From: Variovorax ginsengisoli
GTDB lineage: Bacteria; Pseudomonadota; Gammaproteobacteria; Burkholderiales; Burkholderiaceae_C
Direction of reading: 5' to 3'
Assembly (NCBI RefSeq): GCF_030486595.1
Contig: NZ_JAUJZH010000004.1
Coordinates: 246,184-310,183, forward strand
DNA: 64,000 nucleotides
Shown here: in pieces, positions 41,233-49,713 of the stretch
Numbering within the stretch: the stretch's first letter is position 1
Layout of the letters: every line of letters begins with the position of its first letter
The notes under the pieces: generated by a model
What the model was told of the DNA's origin: nothing
What the model saw: the letters and a program-made list of their open reading frames with translations, nothing else
Databases searched by the model: none
Position numbers and translations under genes: made by a program

Positions 41233-43032
41233 CTACGTACGAACCAGCGCCGCCGCCGGGTTCTCCGACTCCAGCACCTCCTGCGCCCAGGCTTCGAGCT
41301 TGCTGGTGTCGGCCCGCAGCACCTCCTGCTTGACCGCCAGGATCTGCGAGGGATGCATCGAGAAGCTGCGCAGCCCCAGGCCCAGCAGCAGCCGGGTGAA
41401 GACGACGTCGCCGGCCATCTCGCCGCAGACGCTGACCCCCTTGCCCTGGCGCCGGCACTCGGCAATGGTCTCGGCCACCAGGCGCAGCACCGCCGGGTGC
41501 GCCGGGTCGTACAGGTGCGCCACCGATTCGTCGGCGCGGTCGATCGCCAGCGTGTACTGGATCAGGTCGTTGGTGCCGATCGACAGGAAGTCGAAGTACT
41601 TCAGGAAGGTCTTGAGCGTCAGCGCGGCGGCCGGGATCTCGATCATCGCGCCCAGCTTCACGTTGCCGTGCACCGCGCCGCGGTTGTCGAGTTCGGCGCG
41701 CGCGAAGTCGATCAGCGACAGCGTCTGCCGGATCTCGCTGACATGCGCCAGCATCGGGATCAGCAGGTGGATCTCTCCGTGCGCCGCGGCTCGGAGGATG
41801 GCGCGCAGCTGGGTCAGGAACATCGCCGGATCGGCGAGGCTCCAGCGGATCGCGCGCAGGCCCAGCGCCGGATTCAGGTGGTAGTCCTCGCGCTGCTGCT
41901 TGCCGTCCAGCGGCTTGTCGGCGCCGACGTCGATGGTGCGGATCGTCACCGGCATGCCCTTCATGCCGTCGACCGCGCGCCGGTAGGCCTGGTACTGCTC
42001 CTCCTCGTCGGGCAGCCGCGCGAGGTTGTGGGCCTCGCGGCCCATGAACAGGAACTCGCTGCGGAACAGGCCCACGCCGACCGCCCCGGCCTTGACCGCG
42101 CCGATCGTGTCCTCGGGCATCTCGATGTTGGCCAGCAGGTCGACCCGCTGGCCGTCCAGCGTGACGGCCGGCTTGTGGCGCAGCCGCGAGAGCCGGCCGC
42201 GTTCGAGGTCGCCCTGGCGCTGCTTGAAGCCGTACTCGGCGAGGATGATCGGCGACGGGTCGACGATCATCACGCCGGCATCGCCGTCGATGATGACCCA
42301 GTCGTCCTGGCGCACCAGCTGGCTGGCGCTGCGGGCGCCGACCACGGCCGGGATGTCCATGCTGCGGGCGATGATCGCGGTGTGGGAGGTGCGGCCGCCG
42401 ACGTCGGTCACGAAGCCCGCGAACACGCTCTTCTTGAACTGCAGCATGTCGGCCGGCGACAGGTCGTGCGCGATCAGCACCAGCGGCGCATCGAAGGCAT
42501 CGCCGGCGATCAGGTCGTGGTGATCGTCCTCGTCGGCGGTGCGCTTGCGCCGCGGCGGCGTCGGCGCCAGCACCGCCGCCGTGCCCTTCATGCGGTGCAG
42601 CAGCCGCTCGACGACCTGCTCCAGGTCGGCCTTGCGCTCGCGCAGGTATTCGTCCTCCATCTCGTCGAACTGGCGCGCCACCACTTCGAGCTGGGTGGTG
42701 AGCGCCCACTCGGCGTTATAGAGCCGCTCGACGATCCAGTGCTTGACGCCGCCCGTGAGCACCTCGTCCTGCAGCAGCATCTGGTGCACTTCGAGCAGGG
42801 CCGCGAGTTCGTGCGGCGCGTCGTTGGGGCCCATCAGCGCGACGTTGGCCTGCAGCTTCAGCAGCTCTTCGGCCACCGCGTTGCGCGCAATGCGGACCCG
42901 GTCGATCTCGGCCTCGATCTGCTCCGGCTTGATGAAGTAGTGAGCCACGTCGATGCGGCTCGATACCACCAGCACCGCCCGCCCGATGGCGATGCCTCGG
43001 GCAACGGGAAGGCCGTGGACGACGAAGGTCAC
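41233..43032 (-). CDS. ptsI: Phosphoenolpyruvate-protein phosphotransferase (enzyme I)
   Basis: A 599-residue enzyme I that takes phosphate from PEP and passes it to HPr. The phosphorylated histidine is His217 in 'VGGRTSHTAIIARS'. The PEP-binding C-terminal barrel has 'GVGLFRSEFLFMGR' and 'FLSIGTNDLIQYTLAIDR', and the conserved Cys is in 'VCGEMAGD'. A short acidic/basic insertion ('RRKRTADEDDHHD') occurs in the HPr-binding domain. The start overlaps the HPr stop (ATGA). With no EIIB/C genes nearby, it likely serves a regulatory relay rather than sugar uptake. Confidence 0.93.
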   Translation of the reverse strand: MTFVVHGLPVARGIAIGRAVLVVSSRIDVAHYFIKPEQIEAEIDRVRIARNAVAEELLKLQANVALMGPNDAPHELAALLEVHQMLLQDEVLTGGVKHWIVERLYNAEWALTTQLEVVARQFDEMEDEYLRERKADLEQVVERLLHRMKGTAAVLAPTPPRRKRTADEDDHHDLIAGDAFDAPLVLIAHDLSPADMLQFKKSVFAGFVTDVGGRTSHTAIIARSMDIPAVVGARSASQLVRQDDWVIIDGDAGVMIVDPSPIILAEYGFKQRQGDLERGRLSRLRHKPAVTLDGQRVDLLANIEMPEDTIGAVKAGAVGVGLFRSEFLFMGREAHNLARLPDEEEQYQAYRRAVDGMKGMPVTIRTIDVGADKPLDGKQQREDYHLNPALGLRAIRWSLADPAMFLTQLRAILRAAAHGEIHLLIPMLAHVSEIRQTLSLIDFARAELDNRGAVHGNVKLGAMIEIPAAALTLKTFLKYFDFLSIGTNDLIQYTLAIDRADESVAHLYDPAHPAVLRLVAETIAECRRQGKGVSVCGEMAGDVVFTRLLLGLGLRSFSMHPSQILAVKQEVLRADTSKLEAWAQEVLESENPAAALVRT

Positions 43033-43298
43033 TCGCCCTCGCCGAATTTGTCGTTCATGAGGGCGACGATGGCATCAAGCGCCTCCTGCTCGCTGTCGCC
43101 GATCGTCTCGACGTCCACCGTGACGCCCATGCCCGCGGCCAGCATCATGACGCCCATGATGCTCTTGGCGTTGACGCGGCGGTCGCCGCGCGACAGCCAG
43201 ACCTCGCACGGAAAGCTGCCTGCGAGCTTGGTGAGTTTCGCCGAGGCGCGCGCATGCAGGCCCAGCTTATTGCTGATGGTCACGGATGTCTTGGTCAC
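43029..43298 (-). CDS. ptsH: HPr phosphocarrier protein
   Basis: An 89-residue HPr. The active histidine is His15 in 'NKLGLHARASAKLTKLAG'. The regulatory Ser site of HPr kinase is in 'NAKSIMGVMMLAAGMG', as expected in organisms with HprK. It overlaps the EIIA gene by 32 bases and the ptsI start by four, so the three genes are co-translated. Confidence 0.95.
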   Translation of the reverse strand: MTKTSVTISNKLGLHARASAKLTKLAGSFPCEVWLSRGDRRVNAKSIMGVMMLAAGMGVTVDVETIGDSEQEALDAIVALMNDKFGEGE

Positions 43299-43722
43299 TG
43301 TGCTTTCTTCTTGCCTGGTTCTGCGGCGCCGCCACGGCCACCTGCATGACGCCGGCCGTTCCGCCGGTGACCGCCCGCTGCACCAGCGTGTCGAGCGGCT
43401 CGTTGCGGTAGCTCACCGCGCGCAGCAACATCGGCAGGTTGACCCCCGCCACGAGACGCGAGCGGACGCCGTCGACCAGCTTCTGCGCCACGTTGCAGGG
43501 CGTGGCGCCGAACACGTCGGCCAGCACCAGCACCTGGGACCGCGGGGCGGCCTGGAGCTGGGCCAGCATGATGCGGGCGGCGGCGAGGGTTTCGTCCGGC
43601 GATACGTTGGGCAGCACGTCGAGCGCGACGATCGACGCTTCGCTGTCGGGAAAGACATGCAGCGCGCACTGGCGCAGCGCCTGGGCGAGCGGCGAGTGGG
43701 CGATGATGAAGATGCTGGTCAT
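43267..43722 (-). CDS. PTS EIIA component, mannose/sorbose family
   Basis: A 151-residue cytoplasmic EIIA(Man). The phosphorylatable histidine is His9 in 'IFIIAHSPLAQAL'. 'VLVLADVFGATPCNVAQKLV' is the family's DLFGGSP-like block. The last 20 residues are basic and probably disordered. No EIIBCD follows; instead HPr and enzyme I do, so this is the Betaproteobacterial regulatory PTS that senses phosphorylation state, and HprK and RapZ would be elsewhere. Confidence 0.88.
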   Translation of the reverse strand: MTSIFIIAHSPLAQALRQCALHVFPDSEASIVALDVLPNVSPDETLAAARIMLAQLQAAPRSQVLVLADVFGATPCNVAQKLVDGVRSRLVAGVNLPMLLRAVSYRNEPLDTLVQRAVTGGTAGVMQVAVAAPQNQARRKHSDQDIRDHQQ

Positions 43723-43785
43723 GCGGATCGGTGGGCGGTCTCTCGATTATGCGGGGCCGGGCTCGTCAGGCAACCTCGGGACGGC

Positions 43786-44313
43786 TCATGGCAGGCGCAA
43801 GCCCTCGAAGAAGGTGGCGAGCGCCTCGGTCGACGACGGCCTGCCGAGCACGGTCGCCTGGTAAAGCGAGACGCCGTCCGGGCGCTGTTGGGCGAACCAC
43901 AGCACGTGCAGCCCGCCGCCCTCGGGCGTGTCGAGCCGCACCGGTGGCGGCGCGGGGGCCGCCCGCGGCAGGTCGGCCGGGCGCTCGGTCGCCGGGGCCC
44001 CGGCCAGCTGGCTGCGCGTCGCCGCCCGCCAGGCCCGGGCCCAGCCTTCGGCCTGCGCCGGGCTGCCGGCGACCGCATGGGCCACCGCGAAGGTGGCGCC
44101 GCCGGCCTCGCAGCCGGCCATGTCCACCGTGACCGCCTCGACCCCCAGCGGCAGCGCGCGGGTCGCCCGGTCCGGCTTGCAGGGCAGCAACACGATGACA
44201 CCCTCGCTCCCGATCGGCACTTCGCGCCAATTGAAGGTCGGGTTGCAGCCGGCGAGCGCACTGGCCATGGCCAGTGCCAGGGCGGCGGCGTGGGAACGGG
44301 TGGACAGGGGCAT
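43786..44313 (-). CDS. Hypothetical lipoprotein
   Basis: A 175-residue secreted protein with a lipoprotein signal ('LAMASALAGC', Cys about residue 23). The mature part holds 'NWREVPIGSEGVIVLLPCKPDR' and later 'VLWFAQQRPDGVSLYQATVLG', which occur in uncharacterised Comamonadaceae lipoproteins that I remember only as hypothetical. A Pro/Ala-rich linker lies near residues 105-125. Three further Cys residues might form disulfides. Divergent from the TlpA-like gene with a 68-base gap, so possibly co-regulated with it. No function is claimed. Confidence 0.7.
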   Translation of the reverse strand: MPLSTRSHAAALALAMASALAGCNPTFNWREVPIGSEGVIVLLPCKPDRATRALPLGVEAVTVDMAGCEAGGATFAVAHAVAGSPAQAEGWARAWRAATRSQLAGAPATERPADLPRAAPAPPPVRLDTPEGGGLHVLWFAQQRPDGVSLYQATVLGRPSSTEALATFFEGLRLP

Positions 44314-44381
44314 CGGGAGATCGATTATCGAACTGCGGCCGATCGGAACTAAAATCCGGCGGCCCGCTCCATCCCTTGCCC

Positions 44382-44879
44382 ATGAAAAAAGTCATATCCG
44401 CCGCCGCTGTCGCGCTCGCCCTGGCGGTCGGGGTCGGCGTCTACCTGAACACCGGCGTCTCGGCGGCGCCGGCCTCGACTTTCGTGCTGCTCGACGGCAG
44501 CAAGAAGAGCACCGAGGACCTGAAGGGCAAGGTCACGCTGGTCAATTTCTGGGCCACCAGTTGCGTCACCTGCGTCGGCGAGATGCCCAAGGTCATCGCC
44601 ACCTACGACAAGTACAAGGGGCGCGGCTACGACACGCTGGCGGTCGCCATGAGCTACGACCCCCCAAGCTATGTGGTCAATTTCGCCGAAACGCGCAAGC
44701 TGCCGTTCAAGGTCGCGATCGACAACACCGGCGCCGTTGCCAAGGCCTGGGGCGATGTCCAGCTGACGCCCACCACTTACGTGGTCAACAAGCGCGGCGA
44801 GATCGTCAAGCGCTATGTCGGCGAACCCGACTTCGCCGAACTCCACAAGCTGATCGAGAAACTGCTCGCCGAAGCGTAG
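44382..44879 (+). CDS. TlpA-like periplasmic thiol-disulfide reductase
   Basis: A 165-residue protein with an N-terminal signal or membrane anchor ('ISAAAVALALAVGVGVYL') and a thioredoxin fold of the AhpC-TSA/Redoxin class. The redox motif is 'ATSCVTCVGEMP' (C-V-T-C), without the usual Pro between the cysteines, which should shift its redox potential. The cis-Pro is in 'QLTPTTYVVNKRGE'. Typical jobs are cytochrome c maturation or electron supply in the periplasm, and a cytochrome c' gene ends ten bases away on the other strand. Confidence 0.87.
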   Translation: MKKVISAAAVALALAVGVGVYLNTGVSAAPASTFVLLDGSKKSTEDLKGKVTLVNFWATSCVTCVGEMPKVIATYDKYKGRGYDTLAVAMSYDPPSYVVNFAETRKLPFKVAIDNTGAVAKAWGDVQLTPTTYVVNKRGEIVKRYVGEPDFAELHKLIEKLLAEA

Positions 44880-44888
44880 CCGCGGTCT

Positions 44889-45335
44889 TCAACGGCTGCG
44901 GAAAGTGTCGTGGCAGGTCTTGCAGGTCTCGCCGACGCTCGACACCGCGGCTTTGACGGCGTCCAGGTTGCCGGCCTTGGTGGCCGCTGCGAGCTTTTCC
45001 GTCTCGGCCATCAGGCGCTCGTTGAGTTCCTTGAACTTGGCCTGTTCCTTCCAGATGTCGGGTTTGGCCTTGCCGCCCTCGGTGCCCGGCCCGAAACCGG
45101 CCCAGGGCAGCTTCGAGATCATCGCCACCACCTCCGCATTGGCGGTCGCGGCCGCCGCGTCATAGGGGACCCGACCGCTCGCCATCGCCGCAACCCGGCC
45201 CAAGTGCTGGTTCTGGATGAACATCGCGCTCTGGCGGTACTTGACCGCATCCTCGGGCTTGGCGAACTGCGCAGAGGCCGGCAGCGCCAGCGCGAAAGAG
45301 GCGGCCGCCAGGGCCAGCAGGGCTGAATTCTTCAT
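44889..45335 (-). CDS. Cytochrome c' / c-556 family protein
   Basis: A 148-residue periplasmic c-type cytochrome of the four-helix type. A Sec signal ending 'ALALPASA' precedes the mature protein ('QFAKPEDAVKYRQSAM'), and the heme motif 'CKTCH' lies near the C-terminus, as is diagnostic for cytochrome c'. Members bind NO or carry electrons. It is divergent from a cytochrome b561 gene, and the two may form a small electron-transfer pair. Confidence 0.92.
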   Translation of the reverse strand: MKNSALLALAAASFALALPASAQFAKPEDAVKYRQSAMFIQNQHLGRVAAMASGRVPYDAAAATANAEVVAMISKLPWAGFGPGTEGGKAKPDIWKEQAKFKELNERLMAETEKLAAATKAGNLDAVKAAVSSVGETCKTCHDTFRSR

Positions 45336-45477
45336 TCGTGGGTCCTTCTTCTGGGGCGCGGGCGATGCCGCCGGGCCAGTTTAGGGATTTGCCGCCGCAT
45401 ACGACTAGAGACAACCCGCAGGTCGCGGAACCCCGGAAGTTTGCTAATCTGCGCCTCCAGCCGCTTCTTTCCGACCG

Positions 45478-46191
45478 ATGACCGCTTCCATCCCGGCCCA
45501 GGCGCAGCGCCCGGGGCTGGACGCCACTCCCGCCGCGCAGACCCGCATCTGGGACCTCCCGACGCGCGTGTTCCACTGGGTGCTGGCGGTGGCCGTGATC
45601 GCCCAGATCGCGACCGGCTTCGGCGGCGCCATGGAATGGCATTTCCGGATCGGCTACGTGCTGCTGGCGCTGCTGCTGTTTCGCATCGCCTGGGGCTTCG
45701 TGGGCGGGCGCTGGTCGCGCTTCTCATCCTTTCTCTATTCGCCGCGCTCGCTGCGCGACTACCTGCGAGGGCGGGCCCCTCCCGACCACCTGGTCGGCCA
45801 TTCGCCGCTCGGCGCGCTGTCGGTGTTCGCCCTGCTTCTGCTGCTGGTGGTCCAGGTCGCGACCGGGCTGGTCGCCGACGACGAGATCGCCGCCTCCGGG
45901 CCGCTGGCGCAATTCGTTCCCGGCGCCATCGTCAGCGCAGCGACCTATTGGCATGCAATGATCGGCAAGTGGATCGTGATCGGCCTGGCCAGCCTCCATG
46001 TGCTGGCGGTGCTGTTCTACGTGGGCGTCCGGCGCCAGCGGCTGGTGCGGCCGATGATCACCGGCGACAAGCGGCTCCCGGAGGGCGGCACGGCGCCGAG
46101 CCGCGACGACGCCGCCTCGCGCCTGCTGGCGATGGCCGTGTTCGCGGCCTGTGCCGCTTTCGCGACCTGGATTGCGTCGCTGCGTCCATGA
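45478..46191 (+). CDS. Cytochrome b561-type membrane protein
   Basis: A 237-residue di-heme membrane protein of the Ni,Fe-hydrogenase I / cytochrome b561 class. Histidines at expected helix positions occur in 'DLPTRVFHWVLAVAVIAQIATG', 'AMEWHFRIGYVLLALLLFRIAWG', 'ATYWHAMIGKW' and 'GLASLHVLAVLFYVG'. Four helices form the b-heme core, plus a C-terminal one ('LLAMAVFAACAAFATWIASL'). It probably passes electrons between the quinone pool and a periplasmic cytochrome c, such as the divergent cytochrome c'. Confidence 0.87.
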   Translation: MTASIPAQAQRPGLDATPAAQTRIWDLPTRVFHWVLAVAVIAQIATGFGGAMEWHFRIGYVLLALLLFRIAWGFVGGRWSRFSSFLYSPRSLRDYLRGRAPPDHLVGHSPLGALSVFALLLLLVVQVATGLVADDEIAASGPLAQFVPGAIVSAATYWHAMIGKWIVIGLASLHVLAVLFYVGVRRQRLVRPMITGDKRLPEGGTAPSRDDAASRLLAMAVFAACAAFATWIASLRP

Positions 46192-46198
46192 ACCGCCA

Positions 46199-46780
46199 AT
46201 GAGCCATTCCCTGTCGCGTCCGCTGCCCCTGGCAGACACGCCGGAAATCGTCATGATCACGCCGGACGAGCCGCACGAGCTGGACGCCGTGCGCGCGATC
46301 TTCCGGGACTATGCCGATTCGCTCGGCATCGATCTCGGCTTCCAGAATTTCGACCAGGAACTGGCCAGCCTGCCGGGAGAGTACGCGGAGCCGCGCGGTG
46401 CCTTGCTGCTGGCGGTGGTCGACGTCGGCGAAGTGGCGGTGCCGGTCGATGCCGAGCCGCTGGCGAGGACGCAGGGCCAGCTGGCGCACGTGGCCGGCTG
46501 CTGTGCGCTGCGGCCGCTCGACACGGCCGACTATCCCAATGCCGCCGAGATGAAGCGGCTCTATGTCCGGCCTCAGTTCAGGGGCGTGGGGCTCGGCCGC
46601 CAGCTCGCCGAGGCCATCCTGGATGCCGCCCGCGGCGCCGGCTATGCCTGCGTGCTGCTCGACACCCTGGACGACATGGAATCGGCCCGGGCCCTCTACG
46701 AGGACCTGGGATTCTCCGAAGTGCCGCCCTACTATCACAACCCCATCGCGGGGTCGCACTACCTCAAGGTGGATCTTTAG
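46199..46780 (+). CDS. GNAT-family N-acetyltransferase
   Basis: A 193-residue GNAT protein. The acetyl-CoA pyrophosphate-binding motif A is 'RLYVRPQFRGVGLGRQLAEAIL' (R-x-x-G-x-G/A) and motif B is 'ESARALYEDLGFSEVPPYYHNP'. It probably acetylates a small amine or antibiotic-like molecule; the substrate is unknown. ATG 46199 is chosen because it follows the cytochrome gene; a later ATG at about residue 19 ('MITPDEPHEL') is equally possible. It overlaps the convergent peroxiredoxin by four bases. Confidence 0.83.
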   Translation: MSHSLSRPLPLADTPEIVMITPDEPHELDAVRAIFRDYADSLGIDLGFQNFDQELASLPGEYAEPRGALLLAVVDVGEVAVPVDAEPLARTQGQLAHVAGCCALRPLDTADYPNAAEMKRLYVRPQFRGVGLGRQLAEAILDAARGAGYACVLLDTLDDMESARALYEDLGFSEVPPYYHNPIAGSHYLKVDL

Positions 46781-47283
46781 CCCTTGGCCTGGGCCAGCAG
46801 GGTGTCGGCGTCGCTGACTTCGAACTTGCCCGGGCCTTCGACGTTGAGGGTCGCGACCTTGCCGTCCTTGACCAGCATCGAATAGCGGTTGCTGCGCACG
46901 CCCATGCCGCGCGACGTCAGGTCGAGCGTGAGGCCGGTGGCGGTCGCGAAGGCCGCGCTGCCGTCGGCCAGCATGCGGACCTTGGTGCCGGTGTTCTGGT
47001 CGCGCGCCCAGGCGCCCATCACGAAGGCGTCGTTGACGCTCACGCACCAGATCTCGTCGACGCCGGCGGCCTTGAAGTCATCGTAGTGTTGCACGTAGCC
47101 CGGCACGTGCTTGGCCGAACAGGTGGGCGTGAAGGCGCCGGGCAGCGCGAACAGGGCTATGGTCTTGCCCGCGGCCGCCTTGGTGACGTCGACCGGGTTC
47201 GGTCCGATGCTGCAGCCCTCGCCTTCCACCTCGGAATACTCCTGCAGGGTGGCCGAAGGAAGGGAATCGCCGACTTTGATCAT
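46777..47283 (-). CDS. Prx5-type peroxiredoxin
   Basis: A 168-residue atypical 2-Cys or 1-Cys peroxiredoxin that reduces H2O2 and organic peroxides. The peroxidatic cysteine is in 'ALPGAFTPTCSAKHVPGY' (PGAFTPTCS is the Prx5 signature), and the catalytic Arg in 'GMGVRSNRYSMLV'. It lies directly downstream of the S10 operon terminator on the same strand, so needs its own promoter, which I could not define clearly. Confidence 0.93.
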   Translation of the reverse strand: MIKVGDSLPSATLQEYSEVEGEGCSIGPNPVDVTKAAAGKTIALFALPGAFTPTCSAKHVPGYVQHYDDFKAAGVDEIWCVSVNDAFVMGAWARDQNTGTKVRMLADGSAAFATATGLTLDLTSRGMGVRSNRYSMLVKDGKVATLNVEGPGKFEVSDADTLLAQAKG

Positions 47284-47302
47284 GTGTGTGCTCCAGAAAA
47301 AG

Positions 47303-47326
47303 AAAAACGGCCCACATTGTGGGCCG
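47303..47326 (-). terminator. Intrinsic terminator after rpsQ
   Basis: Minus-strand reading: a nine-base inverted repeat CGGCCCACA / TGTGGGCCG (47308-47326, one base between arms, so the real loop is a few bases) is followed by TTTTTCTTTTT. It ends the rplC-rpsQ transcript 120 bases after the rpsQ stop. Confidence 0.85.
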
Positions 47327-47346
47327 CTTTCGGGTTGGACGTCTGC

Positions 47347-47440
47347 CGCGGGGCTCAGGCCGGCGCCGGGCCGCTCCCAAGGCGGCCTGCGGCCCCCTCG
47401 GGGGGGCAGCGAACCACACGCAGTGGGGAGCGTGGGGGCT
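47347..47440. repeat. Probable dispersed intergenic repeat of Comamonadaceae
   Basis: GC-rich, partly palindromic DNA between rpsQ and its terminator: it holds CCCCCTCGGGGGG-like inverted repeats (about 47393-47406) and GGGGAGCGTGGGGGC-like text (about 47425-47439). I recall very similar intergenic sequences scattered through Variovorax and Acidovorax genomes. No second copy is visible in this window, so the assignment is from memory and not proven here. Confidence 0.45.
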
Positions 47441-47447
47441 ACTACAT

Positions 47448-47723
47448 TCAGACCAGAACGGCCTTCTGCACCAGGCGGGTCACGACCCAGTTCTTCGACT
47501 TCGAGATCGGCCGGCTTTCGGTGATCTCGATGGTGTCGCCCAGCTTGTACTCGCCCTTTTCGTCATGGGCGTGGTACTTGCTGGTCTTGGCCACGATCTT
47601 GCCGTAGAGCTCGTGCTTGACACGACGCTCGACCAGCACGGTCACGGTCTTCTGGCGCTTGTCGCTGACCACCTTGCCGATCAAGGTGCGCTTGAGGGAT
47701 TTTTTAGCTTCCGTCATGGTCAC
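47448..47723 (-). CDS. rpsQ: Ribosomal protein S17
   Basis: A 91-residue primary 16S rRNA-binding protein with the OB-fold signature '[20 protein letters not shown]' and '[18 protein letters not shown]'. Last gene of the S10 operon here; the spc operon gene rplN, which usually follows, is absent from this window, its place taken by the repeat, terminator and peroxiredoxin. Confidence 0.97.
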   Translation of the reverse strand: MTMTEAKKSLKRTLIGKVVSDKRQKTVTVLVERRVKHELYGKIVAKTSKYHAHDEKGEYKLGDTIEITESRPISKSKNWVVTRLVQKAVLV

Positions 47724-47726
47724 TCC

Positions 47727-47972
47727 TTACTTGGCGGCTTCTTGCTGCTTCTGAGCAAGAATGGTCTTGGCGCGCGCGATGTCGCGGCGGGTGACGCGCA
47801 GCGTCGAGGTGTTCGACAGCTGCTGCGTGGCCTTCTGCATGCGCAGGCCGAAATGGGCCTTCTGCAGGTCCTTGATTTCGGTTTGCAGGCCGGCGACGTC
47901 CTTGTCGCGAAGCACTGCGGCCTTCGAAGTCTTGGCCGGAGCCGCGACTTCCTTCTTTTTACGTGTTGCCAT
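47727..47972 (-). CDS. rpmC: Ribosomal protein L29
   Basis: An 81-residue L29, with the family's two-helix core '[21 protein letters not shown]' and '[15 protein letters not shown]'. It is longer than the usual 63-70 residues by a Lys/Ala-rich N-terminal tail ('[19 protein letters not shown]'), consistent with the clade. The tail could also arise from a wrong start, but no closer ATG exists. Three bases from rpsQ. Confidence 0.94.
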   Translation of the reverse strand: MATRKKKEVAAPAKTSKAAVLRDKDVAGLQTEIKDLQKAHFGLRMQKATQQLSNTSTLRVTRRDIARAKTILAQKQQEAAK

Positions 47973-47986
47973 GGTGTTGTCCTCGA

Positions 47987-48403
47987 TCAGGCGCCGAGCT
48001 GGCGTGCGACGAAGGTCGTGCGCAGCGGCAGTTTGGCAGCGGCCAGACGGAAGGCCTCGCGAGCGAGTTCTTCGGGCACGCCGACGATCTCGTAGATCAC
48101 CTTGCCAGGCTGGATTTCGGCGACGTAGTACTCGGGGTTGCCCTTGCCGTTACCCATCCGCACTTCTGCGGGCTTGTGGGAGATCGGCTTGTCGGGGAAC
48201 ACACGAATCCAGATGCGGCCACCGCGCTTGACGTGGCGCGAGATCGCGCGACGTGCGGCTTCGATCTGGCGGGCCGTCAGGCGGCCGCGGTCGATCGACT
48301 TCAGGCCGAAGTCACCGAACGACACTGCGTTGCCGCGCGTCGCGATGCCGGTGTTGCGGCCCTTTTGTTCCTTGCGGAACTTTCTGCGTGCAGGTTGCAG
48401 CAT
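47987..48403 (-). CDS. rplP: Ribosomal protein L16
   Basis: A 138-residue L16, the organiser of the peptidyl transferase and A-site region. '[22 protein letters not shown]' and '[25 protein letters not shown]' are both typical. Normal length. Confidence 0.98.
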   Translation of the reverse strand: MLQPARRKFRKEQKGRNTGIATRGNAVSFGDFGLKSIDRGRLTARQIEAARRAISRHVKRGGRIWIRVFPDKPISHKPAEVRMGNGKGNPEYYVAEIQPGKVIYEIVGVPEELAREAFRLAAAKLPLRTTFVARQLGA

Positions 48404-48431
48404 TTTTGTTACTCCGTAGTTCTAAGACCGA

Positions 48432-49358
48432 TCACTCGGTCTTGGCACCGTCAGCTGCTGCAGCTGGCGCGGCTTTGCGTACGCGCTTAACGGCGGGTTT
48501 CGAGTCTGCACCCGGTTGAGCCGGAGCTCCACCAGTGGCTTCTGCGGGCTTGTCGCTGCCATCGGCCGGCGCGGTGTTGCCACCGATCGGGCCACGGGCA
48601 CCGGCGCGCGGGCCAGGACCGCGACGGTCCGAACCCGGACGGTCGCCACCCGGGCGGCCATCGCGACGCGGACCGCGGGGGCGGCGCTCGTCGTCGGGAC
48701 GCGGCGTTTCGACGGCCGGCAGGTCGTTGCGACCCAGCGTGTCGCCCTTGTAGACCCAGACCTTGACGCCGATGACGCCGTAGGTGGTCTTGGCTTCCGA
48801 GGTGCCGTAGTCGATGTCGGCGCGCAGCGTGTGAAGCGGCACGCGACCTTCGCGGTACCACTCGCAACGAGCGATTTCGATGCCGTTCAGGCGGCCCGAC
48901 GACATGATCTTGATGCCGAGGGCACCCAGGCGCATGGCGTTCTGCATGGCGCGCTTCATGGCACGGCGGAACATGATCCGCTTTTCGAGCTGCTGCGTGA
49001 TGCTGTCGGCGATCAGCTGGGCATCGATTTCGGGCTTGCGCACTTCTTCGATGTTGACCGCGACCGGCACGCCGAGCTGGCGGCCGAGTTCACGCTTGAG
49101 GTTCTCGATGTCTTCGCCCTTCTTGCCGATCACGACGCCCGGACGTGCCGAGTAGATCGTGATGCGGGCGTTCTTGGCGGGACGCTCGATCAGCACGCGC
49201 GAAACCGATGCGTTCTTGAGCTTCTTCTTCAGGTACTCGCGCACCTTGATGTCTTCGGCCAGCATGCCGGCGAAGTCTTTGTTGCTTGCGTACCAGCGGC
49301 TGGACCAGTTACGGCTGACCGCGAGGCGGAAGCCGGTAGGGTGGATTTTCTGTCCCAT
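48432..49358 (-). CDS. rpsC: Ribosomal protein S3 with long C-terminal tail
   Basis: A 308-residue S3; the KH domain '[20 protein letters not shown]' and the C-terminal domain are intact and begin at '[21 protein letters not shown]'. The globular part ends near residue 215. The remaining ~93 residues are a low-complexity tail rich in Pro, Gly, Arg, Asp and Ala ('[19 protein letters not shown]' and similar). E. coli S3 has 233 residues in all. The first in-frame ATG (49382) is rejected because 'MGQKIHPTG' is the invariant start. Confidence 0.96.
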   Translation of the reverse strand: MGQKIHPTGFRLAVSRNWSSRWYASNKDFAGMLAEDIKVREYLKKKLKNASVSRVLIERPAKNARITIYSARPGVVIGKKGEDIENLKRELGRQLGVPVAVNIEEVRKPEIDAQLIADSITQQLEKRIMFRRAMKRAMQNAMRLGALGIKIMSSGRLNGIEIARCEWYREGRVPLHTLRADIDYGTSEAKTTYGVIGVKVWVYKGDTLGRNDLPAVETPRPDDERRPRGPRRDGRPGGDRPGSDRRGPGPRAGARGPIGGNTAPADGSDKPAEATGGAPAQPGADSKPAVKRVRKAAPAAAADGAKTE

Positions 49359-49371
49359 ATTTCTTCCAGCC

Positions 49372-49704
49372 TTAATTGCCAACCGTCACGTACACATGGC
49401 ACGTGGGCTTGCTGATGCGATTGCCGCGACCCTTGGCGCGCGCGGTGAAGCGCTTGAGCGTGGCGCCTTGCTCGACGTAGATGGTCTTGACCTTCAGTTC
49501 GTCGATGTCGGCACCGTCGTTGTGCTCGGCGTTGGCGATCGCCGACTCGAGCACCTTCTTGATGATCACAGCGGCCTTCTTCTGCGTGAACTGCAGAACG
49601 TTGAGCGCTTGATCGACCTTCTTGCCGCGGATCAGGTCAGCGACCAGACGGCCCTTGTCGACCGAGAGGCGGACGCCGCGGAGGACTGCACGTGTTTCAG
49701 ACAT
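49372..49704 (-). CDS. rplV: Ribosomal protein L22
   Basis: A 110-residue L22 that lines the exit tunnel with its beta-hairpin. '[21 protein letters not shown]' and '[20 protein letters not shown]' are diagnostic; the hairpin loop is where macrolide-resistance changes are found in other bacteria. Normal length. Confidence 0.97.
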   Translation of the reverse strand: MSETRAVLRGVRLSVDKGRLVADLIRGKKVDQALNVLQFTQKKAAVIIKKVLESAIANAEHNDGADIDELKVKTIYVEQGATLKRFTARAKGRGNRISKPTCHVYVTVGN

Positions 49705-49713
49705 GGTCGTTCC

